From Perilla frutescens (taxonomy: Eukaryota; Streptophyta; Magnoliopsida; Lamiales; Lamiaceae): a DNA stretch of 64,000 nucleotides. The DNA lies in NCBI GenBank assembly GCA_026008535.1, contig BRKX01000015.1:27611501-27675500 (forward strand). Direction: 5' to 3'. This document shows positions 56,654 to 64,000 of the stretch, in pieces. The position numbers and the translations under genes were made by a program. The notes under the pieces are model-generated. The model was given only the letters and a program-made list of their open reading frames with translations, searched no databases and had not been told where the DNA came from. Each line of letters begins with the position of its first letter. The stretch's first letter is position 1.

Positions 56654-58262
56654 CACTACAAGAAAACATCAATATAGTGACGGAAATGACGACGGAATGT
56701 ATTCGATCAACACTGGCAACGGAATTAGCGATGAAACGGCTACAGATTATATTAGCAACGGAAATGGCGACTGATTTTTCCGTCGCTAACTTAACAACGA
56801 AATAATCCGTCGTTAACTTAACAACGAAATAATCCGTCGTTACACGTCATAATTTAATTTTAGAATTTTTTTTAAATTTAACTACGGAAATAGCGACGGA
56901 TTTTCCCTCGCTAAAATAGTAACGGATAAATCCGTCGTTAAAATTTTTTTTTTATTTTTTTTATTTTTTTATTTTAGTGACGGAATTAAGTACGGAAATA
57001 TTCTGTAGCTAAAATTAAATTTGATTTTTTTTTAATTTTTTTTATTTTTTAAATTTCTTATTATTCAATTACTACTAATTACGAATTTGAAATTAATCTT
57101 TTTTATATTTTAATTTATTTTATTCTTTCCATTTATTTTAAATCATTATTTATTTTTTTAACTTTTATTTTTTTTATTTTTCAATTATTACTATTTATGA
57201 ATTTGAAATTAATATTTTTAATATTTTATCTTATATTTTAAGATTTTTTTTAATATTTTATATTATTTTTTTATTTTAATTTTTTAAATTTTTTATTTTA
57301 ATATTTTAATTTATAATACTATAATATTTTAAAATATAATTATATTAAGCCATTTATTTAATACTTTTAATTTTATTTTTGTATATGTTATAAATATATA
57401 ATATTTGAGAAATTTCATTTTCTCAAATATTTTATTTTCGAATTTTTTAAATTTTCTTTAATTTTTTAACATTTTATATTATTTTTAATATTTTTTTATT
57501 TTAAATTACTGATTAATTAAGAATTTAAAATTGATTTTTTTTAATATTTTATTTATTTTACTTTTCTGATTTATTTTATTTTATAATTTTATAATTTTTT
57601 ATAATATTTCATATTATTTTTAATATATTTTTTTCTTATTTTTAAATTACTAATTAAATAATTTTTTATTTAATAATTTTTATCACTTTATTTTTATTTT
57701 TATAAATATTATTAATCATAAATATTTAATATTTGAGAATATTAATAATATGCATTTAAATAAATAAAGAATATTATAATTATTTAATTTAGAAATTAAA
57801 ATTTAATCAAAATAGATTTCATTTGTATATGTATATATATTATTTCTAAATTTTAACACAAGCATTCATTAGCGCACATGGTTTCAGGTGCAAGGCTCAT
57901 AGCCTTGCTATCCGGAGGCCTGGGTTTGAATCTTGCCGAGGGTGGATTTCGCTGGAATCTTGTTGAGCCTAGTGGCTCGGCCATGATTTGTGGCTTGGTC
58001 CCGCCCAATTTTTTTTTTAACGACGAAAAAATTTCGTCGCTAAATTATAATTTTTTTATTTTCTAACGACAAATATCACACGACAAAATATGGCGATGGA
58101 AAATTTTGTCGCTAAACATAGCGACAGAATTTTTCCGCCGCCTTCTTTTTTAGCGACTAGAATTGGGAGACGGACTTTTTTCGTCGCCTGTTAAATTGGC
58201 GACGGAAATCAGGTCTCGGGCGATGGAAAATTTCATCGCCAATTTGGCATTTTTTTGTAGTG
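56654..58262. mobile_element. Non-autonomous CACTA element (3-bp TSD)
   Basis: It starts CACTACAAGAAAACATC and ends TTTTTTTGTAGTG, the terminal inverted repeat of CACTA (En/Spm) elements, with the exact 3-bp duplication AAC (56651-56653 and 58263-58265). Both ends carry many subterminal copies of GACGGAAAT, CGTCGCTAA and related words in both directions, the usual transposase-binding arrays. The interior (57010-57850) is nearly pure A/T. No transposase is encoded. A tRNA-like stretch lies at 57865-57945. Confidence 0.93.
57865..57945 (+). other. tRNA-like sequence (CAU loop) within the CACTA element
   Basis: AAGGCTCATAGCCTT forms a 4-bp stem with a 7-base loop CTCATAG, which presents CAU in the anticodon position. 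A B-box-like GGTTTGAATCT follows at about 57932. The acceptor stem is not seen, so this is a SINE-type or decayed tRNA-derived piece, not a gene. Confidence 0.4.
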
Positions 58263-58265
58263 AAC

Positions 58266-60080
58266 CAAGGTAAAAAAAATTAACATGTTTCTCATATTTG
58301 TCATCATTCATTATATTTAAACATTCATATTTAACTCATTTAATGTATTCATATAACGACATATAAGGTAATTTGATTACTTTATTAATACATGTGCATT
58401 ATCTAGAATGACACTTATTCAGAAACAGAGAGAGCATATATTAAGCATTTTTAAAAAAAATTCAATAGCTTGTGGTCATCTATTTTCCAATATATCAGCA
58501 TAATTTTAATTTAAGTAAATGCACTCCATTAATCGTGTAATTTTTAATTGAATAATATATGTTATCGTTACGTGAATATTGCAAATAAAATTAGATTTCA
58601 TATCCTATATCGAAATAAGTTACAGAACTTGCACAAAATAGAATTAAAAATCGAATATAAATAAGATTTTGAAAATCCAACATCGATTAATTAATTAATT
58701 TTAATTATTAATTATCTTAATATATATAAACTAAATTTATATATATTAAGATGCTATGAGTAATTAACTATAACTTTAATACAATTAATACAATCTTAAT
58801 ATTAAAATTAAAATGAATTAATTACTAAATATAGTATGTGGTTTTAGCGGGAAAATTGTACTTACTAAATAAGGTATAACTATTCACTTTTATACATACT
58901 AGTATACCACCTGTGCGATGCACAGAGTATGTTATTAAAAAAATATTTATGTACAATAATATAATTATATTCAATCATGAATTTCTCATATAAATATATG
59001 AATTATATCGTTTGAATTATAAATTACTTATGTATTTTTCATCATTGAAGAAATTAACCTTGGCGGCTCTAGCCGTGTCGGAAACACCCAAGTTGGTTGT
59101 AAAATTGAGAAGACAGAGTCCTCACTGCCCAGATGGTCTTGACAGCGATTAATCAGCCAATTAGGCATGAATATTTATTTTTCAATTTTTTAAAATATTT
59201 TTATTCAAAATATGATTAAATAAAAATTTTGATGTTTTCTACCCTTTTTATACAACAACATACATCCCGATATTTCAATCTACAAATGATGAGAGACATA
59301 TGATAAGTGAAAATTTAATATGTAAATAGTAATATGTAATAATATATTATAAAAAAAATAAAAACACTTAGGCGAAGACAATCTAAATGGAATTTTATAT
59401 GTTATTATATGTAACTTTATGAACCCACTTGTGAAGAAATAAAACATCATAGTCCCTTTGATTGATATGTAACTTTAGAACTTCACATATCTACATACGC
59501 CCGCGCCCACACAAATGAGGAATGATAGAAAAGAAATATATTTTTATTGAAAAAATCAAATACATTATCTTTAAAGATTTTAACTCATTAAAAGATTTTG
59601 GATGTGGACGTTGGATTTTTAATATATTTAATTAACTTAAAAAAATAAAAATATTTTAAATATAATATATTTAAAATATTTAATTCAATATTAATTCAAA
59701 ATATTTAATTTCTAAAAATTTAAAATGTATCGTATTAAATTGATAAAAATAAATATCAAATATTATATTTGATCTCAATTTGCGGAAATTATTGTTGGGC
59801 CTCATAATTCATAGATTGTTCATATACAATATTATTTCATTGTTCTTCAATATAATGTGGGATAAATTTTAATTAAAAATTAAAATATATAAGTTTTAAC
59901 TATTTAAAACATCTTTAAAGTTGAAAACTTAAATATGATAACTTGAAATCTTAAAATTATCTAACATTAAAATGATAAGATCAATTAATAAATTTCGAGT
60001 TTCGACCATTCAAAATTTAATTATATTTAATTTAAAAATTTGTATGTGGAACGTGATTTTTTAAAATATATTTAATTAAT
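58266..60080. other. AT-rich DNA with a Helitron end
   Basis: No gene is seen. Positions 58850-58893 (gcgggaaaat, then aaggtataac) are repeated at 63741-63785. A short GC-richer stretch at 59060-59160 could not be identified. Confidence 0.5.
58899..58925 (-). mobile_element. Helitron 3' terminus
   Basis: On the minus strand the hairpin CTGTGC-ATC-GCACAG is followed by GTGGTATA and CTAG, then T. It is the same type of end as at 37909, with the same loop. The 5' end was not located. Confidence 0.5.
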
Positions 60081-60081
60081 G

Positions 60082-61430
60082 GGTGTTTCTAAATACGCCG
60101 CTAAATTTTCTTTATACACCACTATTAAATTTAATTCAAAAATAAATAATTTTTAATTTTAAAAATTACTTCAAAAATTAATAAAATAAAAATAAATAAC
60201 CCCGTTCTTCTCAGCCCAATGACCCCACCCGCCGCATTGCCCCCACAATTGCTCTCTCATTTCCCTCCATTTCTACTGTGGTCTTCCATCTGTAATTTCT
60301 CTCTCCTCTTCCTCCATTTATTTTCTTGGTAAGAATTGCCTATGAAATCAAATATGTGTATTGATGTCGTATATTTTTGGGGCTAAAAAATAATGATACA
60401 AATATTGTTGGTATATTTTATAGAAATATAATTATTTGTTGGGTCTGAAAATTATTTTACATGTTATTGTATGAAATCAAATGAGCTAACATTCGAAATC
60501 AGTAAAAGCGGTGGACCAATGTTAATTGTCTATCGTATTTTGAATGAGTGTTTCTGTATGGACCAATGGTAATTGTCTATCATATTTTAAATGAGTGTTT
60601 TTATATGCTGTATAGAAAATTAATTTTTTTTATTAATTATAAATTTACTTCAATGTCCTTATTGAAAAAATAAGTAAATAAAATTAAAAAGTAAAATAAA
60701 ATTGAAAAAAATCATAAAAAAAGCTCATTTCTTTATCTTTTTCGCCACTTCTCTAGCTTCACTCCTTTCCCTTAACCGCCACCGCTGCTATTTTCGCTGC
60801 CATCAGAAGTGAGAAATTACAGACGGAAGACCATAATAGACATCCCACATAAATTTAAATTACCAAAATCTGATATATAATGTGATGAACTCTACTGTCG
60901 TGAACCCAATTAGCCGACATTTGATGCCGGTTTCTCAGCCAAAACCTCCATGTCGCTGCCTAAGATCATGATCGGAGGTATGTGAAATGACTGGATTTGA
61001 GACGGGGTCCTGGACGAAGTGGTTTTGGACCAAGTTCATGTTCGAGAACTCTGGTGACCAAACGATGTCAAAGAGGGGGTGGAAGAGGAGCCGTTACGTT
61101 GTGTGAATGTGTTGGATTAGGTTATGCTCGAATTATCTTTAGCTAACTTAAGAAGAGGGTTGTTGTCAGTTTGGAAATGAAGAATGTCGGGACAAATTTC
61201 ATTTTTGGTTGGAGAAATGGTGGCACAACGGCAGCCATAGTCGGTAGAGGGAGAGGAGAAGAAGAGGGGCGAAGAAGAAGTTGAACAACAATTTGTTATT
61301 TTTTTATATATTTTTAATTAATTTTTAATAAGAATATTTATGTAAATTTATAATTAATTAAAAAATGAAAATATTTTATGGTGTGAAGAATAAAAATTAT
61401 AGAGCGTATGACAACACTTCCATTTTAAAT
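60082..61430. mobile_element. Candidate TIR element with possible captured DNA
   Basis: The left part 'gtgtttctaaatacgccgct' with 'ttctttatacaccac' resembles the reverse strand of the right part, 'gtgttgtcatacgctctata' with 'ttattcttcacaccat'. The exact ends and target duplication are unclear. The interior holds an inverted pair (60278-60303 and 60811-60834), a 47-bp tandem duplication (60513-60606) and a GC-richer block (60900-61290) that may be captured genic DNA. Confidence 0.45.
60513..60606 (+). repeat. Tandem duplication, 47-bp period
   Basis: 'ggaccaatgttaattgtcta' at 60513 and 'ggaccaatggtaattgtcta' at 60560 begin two copies that differ at a handful of positions. Confidence 0.85.
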
Positions 61431-64000
61431 TAGTGTTTAAAATTTTTGTATAAAATTACAATTAATTACAAATTGGATAGCTTAATGTACTTTTAAGGAA
61501 ATAAAAATATAGAATTACATTAGAAGCAAAAAAATCATGAAGTCGTGCATAATCAAATTATGATTCATAATAGTTTTTTTAAAAAAATATATATGATTCA
61601 TAATAGTCTTCATCTTCTTCTTCAGTAGAAACGATTCTTAGTTAATCTATCACAAAGTCTTAGATCATTTTGATTTCATGTGTATCTTTGAATTATTATA
61701 ATTGTCCACATTTTGTGTTCTATTTATTTGTTATGTTATGATGGTTCAGTAAATATTAAAAAAATGGGTATTTTTTTGGGATTTATTTATCATCACATAT
61801 ATACACATTCACAATGACTGCATCATTTAGGAACACAAATGAGCATAAAAATTACATAAATCATTAAAAATACATACTTCACAAATAAATATTCTTGCAA
61901 CTGATGTCCACATTCTTCAATCTTTTGTTGCTTGTCATGATTCCTAGTGTAACCAACTCGAAATCACTTTTTAACAGTTGGGTGCCTCGAAACAAAATCC
62001 AAAATAAAATAAAAAATTTGATGAAGTGCGTACCATGTAATGATAACAGAAAAAGAAAATGTATAAATAAACTCGAATCCAAAGGCAAAAAAAAATATAA
62101 AAATTCAAATAATAGGATAGGAACAATTATATATCTATATATTGATAAATGCAAAGACACAAAAACTTATGTCAAATTGTTGTGCATATCAAAATTTGTA
62201 AGATGGATATTTGGATTCAAACTCATATTTAATGATATATTTATAATTTTTTTAGTGTTTAATTGTATTTGGATCTAGGTCTTTTGACCCATCTTATGGA
62301 TTTTAGTGTCACATTGACTTCCCAACACAAAGAAAATATATCTCATTGAATGACAAACATCTCTAATTTATTTTGCAACAGTAATCATGCTAGGATTGTC
62401 CACAAAATAATATGAAAGTTGCGTTGTCCATAAAAATTGAATTCGTACATTTACACAAACATATTATATCTAGAAATTGATTATCTAAATCTCGAATTTC
62501 TCTTCTAAAATAATAAAAATATATCAATTTTCAGTACAATTGTTCTCTAGAAATTAGTATGATGGATATTTATTCTTCCCGATTCCAAGCAAAGCCTGCA
62601 GAATGTAATGGCAATCTTGATTTCATATGAGGTACCTGACTGTAATCATGATTTCTTCTTTTACTTATTCTGGGAAAATTTAATTCATTTCCATGAAACT
62701 CACTTCAAATGCCAACTCTATATAGTTTAAAGTGAAATAAAATTGGGACCTATCACCTACTGCAATATAAAATAATTTGTATGAGATGGTGTGAGAATGT
62801 GAGGTCACAAACAATTTATAGGCTCAATATATAATGCTATATTACCGTAATTAATGTAATAAGATTTGCTCAATTAATATATATTGATATATTGATTATA
62901 TTATACTATATATATATATATATTATAAGAGTATGTCCTATATAGAATGATTGATGATTGATAAAAGTGAAGACAATTCTTCATTCAATATTACTATATA
63001 TAATTACATCTTAATATATATACATAGAATGAATTAATAAATATTAACCCAATCATTAGATTTAAAATTTATAACACACGAGATTGTTGTGTTGAAACAC
63101 CCATTAATCATGTCATTTCACCATTTGATTAATCAGCAATCATATCCCATGAAAAGATGAACTATTCAATAACTCCTAATCAAATCACTTTCTATGTCCA
63201 TCAATTAACCACACATAAATATTAAATCTAACTTTTTTTTTTACGTAGAAACGTGCTCTACTGGTAGTGATACGTATACACAACCCTATTAATACATATA
63301 TTAAATATTATTGAAATTATATTTCGATTCATTAAATTATACCATATTACATATAAATGAGAAATTATTGACATGCATAAAGAGCGAATGTATTTTTCTC
63401 AAAAATAAAATAAAAATAAAGAGCGAATGTATAATATATAAAATATTCTGGCGGCAATAGAAACATATTAATTATATGGTATGTTAATTATATTTACAAA
63501 TAAATTTACATTATAAAACATCATATTCTATTATATAATTATTTACGTACATTGTATTATTATTTGTATACAATATAGGGGATTAAATATATACTAATAT
63601 ATATATATATATATATTATATACGTGTGTGTATGCGTAAAGTATTATATTAAATTAAAGATATTAAAGATATGATATAGAATATAAATAATTAAATTAGG
63701 ATATATTTAGTAACTTACTACTTTGGGAAAGTGTATTTGGGCGGGAAAATGAGACTTTCTATATAAGGCATAACTACTTACTTTTATATATATAAAGATT
63801 AAGATTAAGATTATATTGCAAATCAATTCCTTAGAAATAAATTATTTGATTAGTTTGTTTAATTCTAGATTTATTTTAATTAATTAAAAAAATCATTCTT
63901 AGATAAATTTCATTCTTTGTTTAATTCTTAATTCATTTTTTTATTTTTTAGAATTAAATTCTAGATTTATTTTGATATTTCATATATATATATATATAAA
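61431..64000. other. AT-rich DNA, no gene
   Basis: No credible coding region is seen. Short AT microsatellites lie at about 62908-62925, 63597-63620 and 63983-63997. 63741-63785 repeats the motif at 58850-58893. The 61879-62278 frames on both strands are low-complexity readings. Confidence 0.5.

Noticed and set aside
57010..57850. Satellite or centromere-like A/T block
   Set aside because: It lies between CACTA ends with an exact duplication and is the element's interior.
57865..57945. A functional tRNA-Met gene
   Set aside because: There is no acceptor stem or complete D arm, and it lies within a transposon.
61879..62278. Overlapping frames of 93 and 127 codons on opposite strands
   Set aside because: They are low-complexity AT-rich readings without domains or start context.
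1..64000. CRISPR arrays, bacterial operons, endogenous pararetrovirus
   Set aside because: No spaced direct repeats of CRISPR type, no operon structure and no caulimovirid movement or coat motifs were seen. All reverse transcriptases found are copia, gypsy or LINE type.

Overview
The window looks like nuclear DNA of a flowering plant, probably a eudicot. The non-coding DNA is AT-rich, there are many Ty1/copia and Ty3/gypsy retrotransposons, a plant-type LINE, CACTA, hAT, Mutator-like and Helitron traces, and one intron-containing gene of plant type. No chloroplast, mitochondrial or bacterial features were seen. Species cannot be fixed from the sequence alone.

Layout. 1-4960: decayed LTR-type repeats carrying clusters of the palindrome GGGTCGACCC, split by a 1.1 kb hAT-like element with an 8-bp target duplication. 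4961-6728: AT-rich, no gene. 6734-13855: a complete but dead Ty1/copia element (+ strand, ~183-bp LTRs, TSD TGTAT), itself interrupted by a 1.46 kb LTR-like insert. 14322-16536: a solo LTR of chromovirus type (TSD CCTAG). 17098-17536: three diverged tandem repeats. 17537-20504: remains of a Ty3/gypsy element (LTR, tRNA-Asp-type primer site, protease, start of RT). 20505-25905: the 3' half of a SIRE-like copia element on the minus strand, with an extra ORF after pol. 25906-31540: a LINE (minus strand) with a 1.06 kb solo LTR nested in it (TSD CACAT).

32012-35651 (minus strand) is the only convincing host gene: seven coding exons for a ~547-residue protein of unknown function, with DLN/EAR-like and AT-hook-like motifs. 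Downstream of it in minus-strand terms lies a possible AATAAA signal, and then the LINE.

38964-56636 is the centrepiece: a 17.7 kb Ty1/copia element on the minus strand with two 1696-bp LTRs, an initiator-Met primer site, gag and pol. Between pol and the 3' LTR lie about 7 kb holding three tandem ORFs that are related to one another. Each has a TATA-like leader and a basic, NLS-like C-terminus. The LTRs and spacers are packed with the pentamer CAGTT/AACTG (MYB-core/E-box-like). This is the best candidate for an undescribed system in the window.

56654-58262 is a non-autonomous CACTA element (TSD AAC) carrying a tRNA-like stretch. The rest, to 64000, is AT-rich DNA with a Helitron end and a foldback element. 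Almost every mobile coding region is broken, often by changes consistent with G-to-A/C-to-T decay (Trp to stop, Cys to Tyr, Gly to Glu or Ser).
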